The notes: generated by a model not told the origin, from the sequence alone. 64,000 nucleotides of DNA from Candidatus Planktophila vernalis (GCF_002288185.1 NZ_CP016776.1:682001-746000), one strand, 5' to 3'; shown: positions 1 to 8,533, numbered from the stretch's first letter. Numbers and translations are program-made.

Positions 1-2
1 TA

Positions 3-410
3 GTAAGTGCGGCCTTAGAAAAATCTCAAGCATCCACTTTTGCCCAAAGGTTGGAGATTCTCTGCAAACAGGTCACAAAGGAAGATGTAACGATAATTGT
101 TGATCGTATTGAACGAGATGATGCTTCCTTAGAGTCACCCGTGGAAAGAGATTTCATCATTGGGGCGGTATCGATAGCTTGGGATGATGAATCAAAGAAA
201 GTATGTGTTGAACTTTTCTCCATTAAGGAAGTCGAAGTTGAGGATGAGCTCCCAGAGATAACCTTAAACATCACACTGGGTCAAGCCAAAGCCTTCATCT
301 CAAGAACAAACGCAGTTGTGAATGCTGGACGTATCCCATGTCCTTTCTGCGCAATTCCAATTGATCCACGTGGTCACCTATGTCCTAGGGCAAATGGCTA
401 CAGACGATAA
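3..410 (+). CDS. DUF3090 (TIGR03847-like) family protein, 5'-truncated by window edge
   Basis: The frame is open from base 3, and an apparent TTG start at 51 lies inside coding sequence, so the true start is outside the window. About 135 residues are visible. The C-terminus has a zinc-ribbon-like tail: CPFC, then GHLC and PRANGYRR. This tail is typical of the actinobacterial DUF3090 family, whose biochemical function is unknown to me. The gene overlaps the next one by 17 bases, and the pair leads to mshC, an arrangement I recall from other actinobacteria. Co-translation is inferred from the overlap. Family assignment is fairly sure; no role can be read from the sequence. Confidence 0.8.
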   Translation, partial: VSAALEKSQASTFAQRLEILCKQVTKEDVTIIVDRIERDDASLESPVERDFIIGAVSIAWDDESKKVCVELFSIKEVEVEDELPEITLNITLGQAKAFISRTNAVVNAGRIPCPFCAIPIDPRGHLCPRANGYRR

Positions 411-1098
411 CCGTCCAATTCTGACGTTAGGCGAAATGTCAGTTACGGGACGATTGGTTGATGCATCTAATGCAACGCTTTTTGCAACAGTTAATTATGA
501 GTCCACAGAAATTGCCTGCATATATAAACCTGTCGCAGGGGAGCGGCCATTATGGGATTTCCCCGATGGCACCTTGGCCGATCGTGAATATGCTGCATTT
601 CTTGTCAGTGATTTCCTAGGTTTGGATTTAGTACCCCTCACAATTTTGCGAGAGGGTCCTTATGGAATGGGAATGGTTCAGGAGTGGATTGATATCGATG
701 AATCAATTGATTTAGCCGCTTACTTCTCCCAAGATCTACCACAGCTTCGTTCTATGGCTTTCTTCGATGCAATTATTAATAATACAGACCGCAAGATTGG
801 TCATCTATTGCCAGATGAGAAAGGTCATCTCTATGGCTGCGATCATGGAGTCACATTTCATGAAGAGGACAAACTACGAACCGTTCTTTGGCAGTGGGCT
901 GGCGGTGAGTTAAGTAGCGAGGAATTAAACTCTTTGAACATTCTCAAAGATGCTTTAGGCAAAGAGTTCAACTTATCGCAGCACCTAACAGATATTGAGA
1001 TCGAGGCATTGCGTGCCCGTGTAACGAGATTGTTAGAAAACGGGGTTATGCCGCTACCAAACCCGGAGTGGCCAGCTATTCCTTGGCCTGCGTTCTAG
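394..1098 (+). CDS. SCO1664-family protein (PI3/PI4-kinase-like fold)
   Basis: This is a protein of 234 residues. The ATG at 394 is preferred over an upstream in-frame ATG at 322 because it is preceded by AGGG and gives a short overlap with the upstream gene. It has an early ACIYKP segment, which resembles the ATP-binding lysine strand of phosphatidylinositol-kinase-like proteins, a central FFDAIINNTDRK stretch and then YGCDHGVTF. The last two are reminiscent of the catalytic N-x-D-R and metal-binding D motifs of that fold. Enzymatic activity is inferred from family resemblance only. The context (DUF3090 upstream, mycothiol ligase downstream) is conserved in Actinobacteria, but no established link to mycothiol is known to me. 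Confidence 0.8.
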   Translation: MATDDNRPILTLGEMSVTGRLVDASNATLFATVNYESTEIACIYKPVAGERPLWDFPDGTLADREYAAFLVSDFLGLDLVPLTILREGPYGMGMVQEWIDIDESIDLAAYFSQDLPQLRSMAFFDAIINNTDRKIGHLLPDEKGHLYGCDHGVTFHEEDKLRTVLWQWAGGELSSEELNSLNILKDALGKEFNLSQHLTDIEIEALRARVTRLLENGVMPLPNPEWPAIPWPAF

Positions 1099-1110
1099 CG
1101 GCAAAGTTAC

Positions 1111-1116
1111 TAGAAT
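1111..1116 (+). promoter_or_regulatory. Putative leaderless -10 element of mshC
   Basis: TAGAAT ends exactly six bases (CCACTC) before the mshC ATG at 1123, and no Shine-Dalgarno sequence lies between. This spacing would put the transcription start at the ATG. No convincing -35 is visible. Confidence 0.6.
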
Positions 1117-1122
1117 CCACTC

Positions 1123-2364
1123 ATGAAATCTTGGTCGTCAGTTGTCATCCCACAACTGAATAGTTCAATCAAGTTTCCTCAAATATCTCTGACTAACTCG
1201 AAAACTCTCAAGAAAGAGTTGGTTGCTAAAAAAGACACCTATCGCATGTATGTCTGTGGAATCACTCCATATGATGCAACGCATCTTGGTCATGCCGCGA
1301 CTTACTTAACATTTGACCTCATCAACCGATATCTACGAGCTACTGGCTCCGATGTTTTCTACGTTCAAAACATCACAGACATTGATGATCCACTTCTTGA
1401 GCGAGCAACAAGAGATAATCTGAATTGGGAAGACTTAGCTCACTCTCAAATCGACCTCTTTAGAGGTGATATGCAGAAACTGCGCGTTATTCCACCAGCT
1501 CACTACATCGGGGCTGTTGAGGCTATAGACCTAGTAAGTCAGGCAGTCACTGCCCTTCAAGCAGCTGGCACCATCTATTCCATCGATCAGGATCTTTTCT
1601 TCAAGAATTATTCCTCACCAGATTTCGGTTCTCTTTCACATCTTGATAAAGAAAGTATGAAAGAGATTTTCTCTCAGCGTGGAGGCAATCCAACACTTGC
1701 CGGAAAGACTGACCCACTGGATTGTTTGGTGTGGATGGCAAAGCGTGAGAACGAACCGGGCTGGGAATCTATCCACGGAGTTGGTCGACCAGGTTGGCAT
1801 ATCGAATGCACTGCAATAGCCCTGAAGTACTTAGAGCCACTTGATTCGGATGCGACATGTATCGACATTCAAGGTGGTGGAAGTGATTTGATTTTCCCTC
1901 ATCATGAAATGTGCGCATCTCAGGCACAAGTTCTTACCGGTAAAGATCTTGCAGCGACATATGTTCACGCGGCCATGATTGGTTTGGATGGTGAAAAGAT
2001 GAGCAAGAGCAAAGGCAATCTGGTCTTTGTTTCAAAACTCATTGCATCAGGCACAGACCCGATGGTTATTCGATTCGCTCTGATGTCACAGCACTACAGG
2101 TTAGATCGAATGTGGACAGAAGAATTGCTCATGCGAGCAACCAAGCGCGTGAGTGATATTCGAAAAGCGTTTTCTACATCGTCAGTAGCGCCAACAACAG
2201 CGGTCATAGAGAAATTAATTGGAGCTTTAAGTGATGACCTAGATACTGCGACTGCTCTGGCAGCACTCGATCAATGGGCCGCAGATACTTTAAGTGGATC
2301 TAGCGGGGGAGATGCGCAGGAACTCTCCGTGGCATTAGATGCATTACTTGGGTTAAAACTTTAA
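1123..2364 (+). CDS. mshC: Cysteine:1D-myo-inosityl 2-amino-2-deoxy-alpha-D-glucopyranoside ligase (mycothiol ligase)
   Basis: MshC joins cysteine to GlcN-inositol using ATP, the third step of mycothiol synthesis; mycothiol is the main actinobacterial thiol buffer. The 413-residue protein is a cysteinyl-tRNA-synthetase paralogue. It has YVCGITPYD near residue 44, the HIGH-type HLGH near 53, the W-H-I-E-C zinc-site region (GRPGWHIECTA) near 225-235 and KMSKSKGN near 292. It lacks the long C-terminal anticodon-binding part of a true CysRS, which supports MshC over CysS. The stop overlaps the convergent PAC2 gene by four bases. A TAGAAT box six bases before the ATG suggests a leaderless mRNA of its own. 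Confidence 0.95.
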   Translation: MKSWSSVVIPQLNSSIKFPQISLTNSKTLKKELVAKKDTYRMYVCGITPYDATHLGHAATYLTFDLINRYLRATGSDVFYVQNITDIDDPLLERATRDNLNWEDLAHSQIDLFRGDMQKLRVIPPAHYIGAVEAIDLVSQAVTALQAAGTIYSIDQDLFFKNYSSPDFGSLSHLDKESMKEIFSQRGGNPTLAGKTDPLDCLVWMAKRENEPGWESIHGVGRPGWHIECTAIALKYLEPLDSDATCIDIQGGGSDLIFPHHEMCASQAQVLTGKDLAATYVHAAMIGLDGEKMSKSKGNLVFVSKLIASGTDPMVIRFALMSQHYRLDRMWTEELLMRATKRVSDIRKAFSTSSVAPTTAVIEKLIGALSDDLDTATALAALDQWAADTLSGSSGGDAQELSVALDALLGLKL

Positions 2365-3224
2365 TCCTTAGTTCTACGTCGCAAATATCTTTCAAACTCT
2401 TTTGCAATTGAATCACCAGAAACATCAGGTAGTTCAGCAGCATCCTTTGAATCCTCTAACGCCTTTACATACTCAGCCACATCACTATCTTCTTTGGCCA
2501 TTTCTGTTACATCCTTCTCCCACTCATCGGCGGCCTCAGAGAGATCAGAAGGCGGAATAGTGATTTCCAGGAAATCTTCTAAAGAGTTAACCAGTGACAA
2601 GGTTGCCTTTGGTGAAGGTGAACTGGAGGCATAGTGCGGAATAGCTGCCCACAGTGAGACAGCATCAATACCGCGTCGCATACAACCATCACTGATAATT
2701 CCTAAAATTCCAGTTGGGCCTTCATAACTTGAAACTTCAACTCCTAAACGTGTTGCTAAATCAGGATGGGCGCTGCTTCCACTCACTGCGATGGGACGTG
2801 AGTGTGGAACATCGGCCAACATCGAACCCATTGTGATGATGAGAGACACCTCAAGATCATCAGCTAGATCTAAAAGTTCGCGCGTAAAACTCTTCCAACG
2901 CATCGAAGGTTCTGTACCTTTTACGATAACTAGATCTCGGTCAAAGTGGGGTAGCACAACACCGAATATCTCTGTTGTGGGCCAGGTGATATTTCTAATC
3001 TGTGAGTCATCAACAAAGATGTGAGGACGATTTACCTGAAAGTCATAAAACTCTTCCGATTCGATATCAGCTATAAGTTCTGGGACAACATCATTTGGCT
3101 CATTTTGCCAAGCAGAAAGTAGATGCTCGACTGCGCCCGTTGCTGCTTCACCCGCATCATTCCATCCAGAAAAGGCCATCACCATTATTGGATTACGCAG
3201 AGCTGGGATGTGATGTATCTCCAT
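2361..3224 (-). CDS. PAC2 family protein
   Basis: This 287-residue protein begins with NPIMVMAFSGWNDAGEAATGAVEHLL, a pattern typical of the actinobacterial PAC2 family (a fold shared with eukaryotic proteasome assembly chaperone 2). The bacterial function is not established. The C-terminal 60 residues are acidic and charged, and end in a basic RYLRRRTKD tail. The gene is convergent with mshC (four-base overlap) and divergent from the HAD phosphatase. A TAAGGT hexamer eight bases before the ATG could be its -10. It is retained although the proteasome genes usually found a little further on are missing here. Confidence 0.88.
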   Translation of the reverse strand: MEIHHIPALRNPIMVMAFSGWNDAGEAATGAVEHLLSAWQNEPNDVVPELIADIESEEFYDFQVNRPHIFVDDSQIRNITWPTTEIFGVVLPHFDRDLVIVKGTEPSMRWKSFTRELLDLADDLEVSLIITMGSMLADVPHSRPIAVSGSSAHPDLATRLGVEVSSYEGPTGILGIISDGCMRRGIDAVSLWAAIPHYASSSPSPKATLSLVNSLEDFLEITIPPSDLSEAADEWEKDVTEMAKEDSDVAEYVKALEDSKDAAELPDVSGDSIAKEFERYLRRRTKD

Positions 3225-3285
3225 AGGGTTAAACCTTAGGGTAATCTTGCAGAGTTCTGCTAGATGAATATCTCAAAGGAGACGG

Positions 3286-3957
3286 GTGAAAAGTTTTTTT
3301 GACGCGGTCTTCTTCGATATGGACGGCTTATTGGTTGATTCTGAACCTGAATGGCTCAAATCTGAGAGTGAGATAACGGCTGCATATGGCTATGAGTGGA
3401 ACTCTGATGATCAGGTGGCTTGCTTAGGTGGTCCACTATCTAGGGTTGGGCAATACATGCATGACAAGTGCAATCAGGCAGAGAGTCCTGATTTCTTCAC
3501 CACCAAGCTAGTCCAGGTACAGGCCGAGAAGATGCGCTCTCACACTCCCTTTATGCCAGGGGCTTTTGAATTAGTCACAGAACTCCAATCAAATGGAGTA
3601 AAGACTGGGTTGGTATCTGCCAGTCCAAGAATTATCGTTGACGCAGTTTTAGATAATGTTGGCACTGATCTCTTTCCGTTCTCTATTTCTAGTGATGATG
3701 TTGAGCGAACTAAGCCATATCCTGACGCGTATTTAAAAGCGGCGTTATTAACAAACAGTGACATCTCACAGTGCTTAGTTTTTGAAGATTCTTTAACCGG
3801 TGTGAGAGCTGCAACTAGCAGCGGAGCTTGGTTAATTGCCGTGCCTCATCTTGTAAAAGTTGAGGAATCTGCGCGAGTACGTGTGATTAAGTCTCTGGAA
3901 CAGATGAGCTTTGAAACGTTACGCAGACTTCATACAGATTTCACCGAGGCAATTTAA
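3286..3957 (+). CDS. HAD-superfamily hydrolase (beta-phosphoglucomutase-like)
   Basis: This 223-residue HAD phosphatase has motif I FFDMDGLLVDS at residues 9-19, motif II near TGLVSASPR (about 105), a lysine in ERTKPYPDAYL (about 145) and motif III FEDSLTGV (about 166). The helical cap after motif I places it with the beta-phosphoglucomutase/phosphonatase-type subfamily; the substrate cannot be told. It starts at GTG with AAGGAGA only three bases upstream, a short spacing. The stop overlaps the convergent nuclease gene by three bases. The same PAC2-HAD-RecB-trmI neighbourhood occurs in other actinobacteria. Confidence 0.85.
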   Translation: MKSFFDAVFFDMDGLLVDSEPEWLKSESEITAAYGYEWNSDDQVACLGGPLSRVGQYMHDKCNQAESPDFFTTKLVQVQAEKMRSHTPFMPGAFELVTELQSNGVKTGLVSASPRIIVDAVLDNVGTDLFPFSISSDDVERTKPYPDAYLKAALLTNSDISQCLVFEDSLTGVRAATSSGAWLIAVPHLVKVEESARVRVIKSLEQMSFETLRRLHTDFTEAI

Positions 3958-4727
3958 CTTGTGTGTGCAGGACAGATTGTTTTGAAATAGCACCAATCGC
4001 ATAGGCGACTCGGTTTCGGCGGCCAGTAATCCTTATCAATTGAGGCAAAGATGTCACTCGCTACACGCTTGAGGACCTTTTCTGTTGAGGCAAGATCAGT
4101 CAAGGTCGGTGTGCTTTTAACAACTTTTCCATCACCCAAATAGATCAATTGCAACAGTCGGGGGAGAACATTGTGAGTCTTAAAATAGAGAAGGGCATAC
4201 ACGCGCAGTTGAAACAGGGCTTTCTCTTCCCAACCAGGCTTGGGAGCTTTACCTGTTTTATAGTCAACGATTCGAACTTCACCAGTCGGTGCAACGTCAA
4301 GACGATCGACGTATCCATGTAAGTAGATGTCATCTGAGAAGTCATTCTCTAGATGCAGTTCACGATGTGTTGCCTCAAAGCTCTGTGGATCTTCCAAAGT
4401 GAAATAGGTGCGAAGCAATGATTCGGCGCGATCAAACCATTCCTTCTCATTGGTAACCATCTCCATAAGTTCAGGCTTCGCAGCCATTTGGGCCTGCCAG
4501 CGTGATGGAAGAAGTTCGATTGCACTCTGTGGTGTTCTATCACTGGGTGCATTCTCAAAAAGATCGTGCAAAATTGTGTGTACTAAAGTTCCGCGCTCAG
4601 CATCTAGTGAGGGCGGTTGTGGGAGTTGATCAATAACTCGGTATTTATAGAGTTGCGGACAGTTCTCAAACTCGCTCACCCGACTAGGGGATAGGCGCAA
4701 CGGCTGGTTACTCACGTACGGCAACAT
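3954..4727 (-). CDS. RecB-family PD-(D/E)XK nuclease with Fe-S-type cysteine cluster
   Basis: The protein has about 257 residues if translation starts at the ATG at 4727. The frame stays open to 4892, but that would overlap most of the divergent trmI start, so the inner start is preferred. The nuclease core shows GYVDRLD followed by IVDYKTGKAPK, the D and DxK of the PD-(D/E)XK fold. One cysteine near the N-terminus (FENCPQLYKYR) and three near the C-terminus (LCDWCYFKTICPA) match the 4Fe-4S arrangement of AddB/Cas4-type nucleases. No CRISPR genes are nearby, so it is the solo actinobacterial RecB-like nuclease. Its role in DNA repair is inferred. Confidence 0.88.
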   Translation of the reverse strand: MLPYVSNQPLRLSPSRVSEFENCPQLYKYRVIDQLPQPPSLDAERGTLVHTILHDLFENAPSDRTPQSAIELLPSRWQAQMAAKPELMEMVTNEKEWFDRAESLLRTYFTLEDPQSFEATHRELHLENDFSDDIYLHGYVDRLDVAPTGEVRIVDYKTGKAPKPGWEEKALFQLRVYALLYFKTHNVLPRLLQLIYLGDGKVVKSTPTLTDLASTEKVLKRVASDIFASIDKDYWPPKPSRLCDWCYFKTICPAHTS

Positions 4728-4754
4728 ACCCGCACTTGCATCCTTTATTTGACC

Positions 4755-4760
4755 TAAGAT
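4755..4760 (+). promoter_or_regulatory. Putative leaderless -10 element of trmI
   Basis: TAAGAT is followed by exactly six bases (GCTCCC) and then the GTG start of trmI at 4767. There is no Shine-Dalgarno sequence. It lies in the 39-base divergent gap to the RecB-like gene. Confidence 0.6.
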
Positions 4761-4766
4761 GCTCCC

Positions 4767-5618
4767 GTGTCGAATCAAGGTTTCTTTGCTGCGGGTGATC
4801 GCATTCAACTCACCGACCCCAAAGGAAAGCTCTATAGCTTCACCATAGTTCCCGGTAAGGAATGGCACACGCACAAAGGTTGGATTACCCATGACGACCT
4901 CATTGGGATGCCCGAGGGTTCAGTAGTAAGTACAACTGCTGGTTTAAAGTTCACGGCGTTTAAGCCGCTACTTGCTGATTACGTATTAACGATGCCTCGC
5001 GGTGCAACGATTGTTTATCCCAAAGATGCCGCGATGATTATTGGTATGGCCGACATTTATCCGGGTGCCCGAGTCCTTGAAGCTGGCGTTGGAAGCGGCG
5101 CTCTAACTATTTCACTATTGCGAGCAGCAGGTGAAAAGGGATACGTGCACTCCGTTGAACGCAGAGCTGATTTTGCAGACAATGCTCGTTCAAATGTGGA
5201 TGCTTATTTTGAAGGTGCACCGGCAAACTGGAAGTTAGATGTTGGGGATCTGCAGGATCAAAGCTTTGATAGTGAATTCGATCGAGTCATCTTGGACATG
5301 CTGGCCCCGTGGGAGTGCGTTGATATTGCAGCAAGAGCGTTGCGCCCAGGCGGTGTATTCATGTCATATGTTGCGACAACAACTCAACTATCAGCAACTG
5401 CAGAAGCAATTAAGGAAGATGGTCGGTTCACTGAACCTGAAAGTAGTGAGACCTTAGTTCGTGGATGGCACCATGAAGGTTTAGCAGTTCGACCACAACA
5501 GAGAATGATTGGCCACACAGGATTCTTGATTCAAAGCCGCCGCATGGCACCTGGTGTTGAAGTCTTGGCGCGTCGACGACGTCCGGCGAAGGGTGGATAC
5601 GGTGTCTCGGAAGATTGA
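4767..5618 (+). CDS. trmI: tRNA (adenine-58-N1)-methyltransferase TrmI
   Basis: TrmI methylates N1 of A58 in the T-loop of tRNAs using S-adenosylmethionine. The 283-residue protein has the family's N-terminal beta domain (FAAGDRIQLTDPKG), then a Rossmann methyltransferase with the AdoMet loop VLEAGVGSGALT near residue 110, an acidic strand with SVERR, and DRVILDMLAPWE at the catalytic position. The start is GTG with a six-base-spaced TAAGAT upstream. In other actinobacteria the gene lies next to the Pup-proteasome cluster (arc, dop, pup, prcB, prcA, pafA). Here it overlaps pafB directly by 17 bases, so that cluster is absent. Confidence 0.95.
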   Translation: MSNQGFFAAGDRIQLTDPKGKLYSFTIVPGKEWHTHKGWITHDDLIGMPEGSVVSTTAGLKFTAFKPLLADYVLTMPRGATIVYPKDAAMIIGMADIYPGARVLEAGVGSGALTISLLRAAGEKGYVHSVERRADFADNARSNVDAYFEGAPANWKLDVGDLQDQSFDSEFDRVILDMLAPWECVDIAARALRPGGVFMSYVATTTQLSATAEAIKEDGRFTEPESSETLVRGWHHEGLAVRPQQRMIGHTGFLIQSRRMAPGVEVLARRRRPAKGGYGVSED

Positions 5619-6543
5619 GCGATTAATCAATCTAACAATCGCCCTGCTTGCCACAAAGAGATACCTGACCAAAACCGAGATTTTCAACTCAGTTGAAGGC
5701 TATGACGGCACAACTGAAACTAAAGAGAGAATGTTTGAGCGCGATAAGGATGACCTACGTTCGCTGGGAATTGAAATTGAAGTAGGTAGTTTTGATCCCT
5801 TGTTTAATGATGAAGCCGGTTACAAGATCAAACAAGAAAAGTATCAGTTTGAACTTGGTGACATCTCACCGACGGAAGTCTCACTTTTGTCTCTGGCCGC
5901 CGAAGCTTGGCATGAAGCATCATTTGGCGATGTCGCTCAAAAAGCACTTTTGAAACTGCGTTCTATTGGAATTCCAAGTGATGAACTCTCTATTCCGGCT
6001 AATGTTCACAAACTCAATGATGGTGGACAGGATTTGTCACTGATGACCAAGGCGATAGCGCAAAGTCAATGCTTATCTTTTGCTTATTTGGATTCGAATT
6101 TGAATATCAATGCGCGAAGCATCGTTCCAATAGCTCTAGCTACTCGCAAAGGCTTTTGGTACTTGTCCGGTGTGGATCAAGAGATTCAAGAGATACGAAC
6201 CTTTCGAGTAGATCGAATAAGTGGCGCAATCGCGGTCAGCAAAGGACCAAAGGATTTTGAAGTTCCAGCTGGATTTGATTTAAGCAAAACTCATCTAGAA
6301 TCACCGACACGAGAATATGCCCTCATTGATGTTCGTGTGGGTAAAGCCGCCTCTCTTCGCGCACTGGCCGTGTCCTCGCACTCCTTAGGTGAGTGGGACC
6401 AGATAAAGGTTCCAATTTTGAATCTGGAATCTCTTTGTTCAATAGTTTTGTGGCATGGACCTGATGCCGTCGTGCAGGAGCCAATAGAACTAAGAAATCT
6501 CATCATGGGGCATCTTGAGGCGTTGGTGGCAAATCATGGCTAA
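5602..6543 (+). CDS. pafB: WYL-domain transcriptional regulator PafB
   Basis: This 313-residue protein has an N-terminal winged helix (ERLINLTIALLATKRYLTKTEI) and a WYL domain (LSFAYLDSN to EIRTFRVDRISGA), which senses ligands, probably nucleic acid. With PafC it forms PafBC, the mycobacterial activator of the LexA-independent DNA-damage response. The GTG at 5602 is chosen over an in-frame ATG at 5554 because GAAGGG lies eight bases upstream and because it gives the shorter overlap with trmI (17 bases). pafC begins eight bases before its stop. The usual pafA and proteasome genes upstream are missing, so the name reflects ancestry rather than a retained Pup system. Confidence 0.9.
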   Translation: MSRKIERLINLTIALLATKRYLTKTEIFNSVEGYDGTTETKERMFERDKDDLRSLGIEIEVGSFDPLFNDEAGYKIKQEKYQFELGDISPTEVSLLSLAAEAWHEASFGDVAQKALLKLRSIGIPSDELSIPANVHKLNDGGQDLSLMTKAIAQSQCLSFAYLDSNLNINARSIVPIALATRKGFWYLSGVDQEIQEIRTFRVDRISGAIAVSKGPKDFEVPAGFDLSKTHLESPTREYALIDVRVGKAASLRALAVSSHSLGEWDQIKVPILNLESLCSIVLWHGPDAVVQEPIELRNLIMGHLEALVANHG

Positions 6544-7453
6544 GAAATTTTCAGCGCCCCTCGAGCGCACAGCGCGATTATTAGATCTCGTTCCTTACAT
6601 AAGTTCTCATCAGGGCATCTCATTAAAGGAACTCGCAGCCGTATTCAAAGTCGATCAAGCTCAGATGACAAGTGATCTTACGACTTTGTGGATGTGTGGA
6701 CTACCTGGATACACGCCTTTAGAACTAATGGACTTAGAGTTTGAATCTGGTTTTGTAACGATTCATAATGCACAGACTTTATCTAAGCCTCGTTCGATTT
6801 CCTTTGATGAAGGCGTGGCTCTAGTACTTGGTTTAGATCTGCTGCGTTCATCAATCTCACCAGAGAGAAGTGATCTCCTTGAGAGAATCGATTCGTTATC
6901 AAAGCGTTTGGCAATTCTCATTAATCTTCCAACGGCATTATCAGCAACTTCGCAAGTCAATCAAGATGTCTCTGCGGCGATTTCTGATGCGTTGAAATCA
7001 AGAATGGGACTTGAAATTACTTACCATTCGCTCTATCGCGATGAGCTCAGTACTCGAACTATTCTTCCAATAGAAATTGTTGAGAGTGACGGAGATGTTT
7101 ATCTGAGTTCATATTGTTATCAAGCATTAGATTTTAGGCAGTTCCGAATCGATCGCATACAAAGTGCAACAGTCCAAGCCGTTCCTCTAGAAATTCCTAA
7201 AACAGCAACTGAGCAGTCGAGCTATGCCTGCACCATCAAGGTCCTGACTCCAACACGTGCGATAGCCGAGCGCTTCAAGAAAAGCGAGCTATCTGTTAAC
7301 ACCGAGTTTGATTTTCAAACTTACTCACTTCAGTGGATAGAGCGATCCATCATGGCCTCTGGAGGAGCCGTTTGCTTGAACTCACCCCCTGATGTTAGAA
7401 AATCAATAGCAGTGATAGCCCAAACGATGCTGGATCGTTACAAAGCACGCTGA
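6536..7453 (+). CDS. pafC: WYL-domain transcriptional regulator PafC
   Basis: The product has 305 residues and is the paralogous partner of PafB. It has a winged helix at residues 1-60 (TARLLDLVPYISSHQGISLKELAAVF), then a WYL core including LEITYHSLYRDEL and DFRQFRIDRIQSA. The ATG at 6536 sits inside the end of pafB (eight-base overlap), so the pair is probably translated in coupled fashion; an earlier in-frame start at 6515 would give a longer overlap. Retention of both subunits without proteasome genes fits the DNA-damage role of PafBC. The tat genes follow after a 67-base gap. Confidence 0.9.
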   Translation: MAKKFSAPLERTARLLDLVPYISSHQGISLKELAAVFKVDQAQMTSDLTTLWMCGLPGYTPLELMDLEFESGFVTIHNAQTLSKPRSISFDEGVALVLGLDLLRSSISPERSDLLERIDSLSKRLAILINLPTALSATSQVNQDVSAAISDALKSRMGLEITYHSLYRDELSTRTILPIEIVESDGDVYLSSYCYQALDFRQFRIDRIQSATVQAVPLEIPKTATEQSSYACTIKVLTPTRAIAERFKKSELSVNTEFDFQTYSLQWIERSIMASGGAVCLNSPPDVRKSIAVIAQTMLDRYKAR

Positions 7454-7520
7454 AATCGCCTACCCATTCATAGAGATCTGATGTAACCTAGGCTCAAATA
7501 TTAGCCAAGGAGTTAACGTT

Positions 7521-7703
7521 ATGAATTTGGGTCCAAGAGAAATCGTCATCCTTCTCATTGTTGTACTTGTTTTGTTCGGCGCAAAGCGTTTGCCGGATTC
7601 AGCCCGCTCACTTGGTCGCTCTATGCGTATTTTCAAGAGCGAAATGAAGGAAATGAAAGCTGACGACACCGTGATCGAAGAAGACGGCAAAACCGAGAAG
7701 TAG
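7521..7703 (+). CDS. tatA: Sec-independent protein translocase subunit TatA
   Basis: TatA has 60 residues. A single N-terminal membrane helix ([15 protein letters not shown]) is followed by the amphipathic helix [17 protein letters not shown] and a short charged tail, the classic TatA layout with the FGxxxLP hinge. The protein oligomerises to form the passage for folded twin-arginine proteins. It has a good ribosome-binding site, AAGGAG, eight bases before the ATG, unlike the leaderless genes of the window. tatC starts four bases after its stop. No tatB is present here. Confidence 0.95.
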   Translation: MNLGPREIVILLIVVLVLFGAKRLPDSARSLGRSMRIFKSEMKEMKADDTVIEEDGKTEK

Positions 7704-7707
7704 ATAA

Positions 7708-8523
7708 ATGGCATCTGTTAACGAAGCACGGATGCCCCTTCTAGACCACTTACGCGAACTGCGCAAACGAGTTCTTCGTTCTGCGATTGCAGTGTTGGTT
7801 GCATTTGGTGGAGGGTGGTATTTCTACGATTCAATCATTGTCACCCTGGCTAAACCAGTATGCGATTTAGAAGCTGCCCAGCAATCAGGGGCGGCTAGTT
7901 GTGGTGCTCTCTACATCAGCGGTGTTCTTGGTCCACTAGATTTGCAGATCAAGGTTGCATTACTTACCGGCATCATTGTTTCAGCTCCGTTTTGGCTTTA
8001 TCAGTTGTGGGCCTTTATCGCTCCAGCTCTTCATAGAAAAGAAAGACGAACGAGCGTTTTGTTCGTTGCATCTGCGACTCCATTTTTTGCGATGGGTGCC
8101 ACTCTTGGGTACTTAATTCTTCCAGTTGCGATTAAGGCTCTTTTCGGTTTTACTCCGAATTCAATTAGCAACTTAGTCAGATTTGATGATTACTTAGATT
8201 TCGTCTTAAGACTTATTCTTTTCGTTGGACTTGCATTCGAACTACCAATTTTCCTTCTAACATTTAATTTGATTGGATTCCTTCGCGGTAAAACAATTTT
8301 GAAACCTTGGAGAATTTGGATTTTCACTATCTTCTTCTTTGTTGCAGCGTTATCTCCAACTGCAGATCCCTTAAGCATGGTCCTCTTATCTGGACCCTTG
8401 ATTCTTTTCTACTTCATGGCTGGGTTAATAGCAGTAGTGGTGGATCGGCGACGCGATAAGAAAGCTGATTCTGTCGAAACGGGTAGTTCTGCGATTGGCG
8501 CACCAACATCTATTAAGGAATAG
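7708..8523 (+). CDS. tatC: Sec-independent protein translocase subunit TatC
   Basis: TatC is the multi-span receptor for twin-arginine signal peptides. The 271-residue protein begins with MPLLDHLRELRKRVL, the conserved cytoplasmic N-terminus with the HLxELRxR motif, and has six predicted membrane helices. A conserved-looking FIAPALHRKERR loop and LAFELPIFLL helix follow. The hydrophilic C-tail has about 30 residues. It is co-transcribed with tatA (four-base gap). The conserved actinobacterial neighbour helY follows after the lipid kinase. Confidence 0.96.
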   Translation: MASVNEARMPLLDHLRELRKRVLRSAIAVLVAFGGGWYFYDSIIVTLAKPVCDLEAAQQSGAASCGALYISGVLGPLDLQIKVALLTGIIVSAPFWLYQLWAFIAPALHRKERRTSVLFVASATPFFAMGATLGYLILPVAIKALFGFTPNSISNLVRFDDYLDFVLRLILFVGLAFELPIFLLTFNLIGFLRGKTILKPWRIWIFTIFFFVAALSPTADPLSMVLLSGPLILFYFMAGLIAVVVDRRRDKKADSVETGSSAIGAPTSIKE

Positions 8524-8527
8524 CCGA

Positions 8528-8533
8528 TAGGGT
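8528..8533 (+). promoter_or_regulatory. Putative leaderless -10 element of the lipid kinase gene
   Basis: TAGGGT is followed by six bases (CTCCCC) and the ATG at 8540, with no Shine-Dalgarno sequence in between. It suggests a promoter inside the tat-helY gene string. Confidence 0.55.

Noticed and set aside
3954-4727. Cas4 and a possible CRISPR locus
   Set aside because: The cysteine pattern is shared with AddB-like solo nucleases, and there are no repeats or other cas genes in the window.
4728-4892. Longer N-terminus of the RecB-like nuclease
   Set aside because: It would run antisense across the trmI start and its first 40 codons and shows no family similarity; ATG at 4727 fits better.
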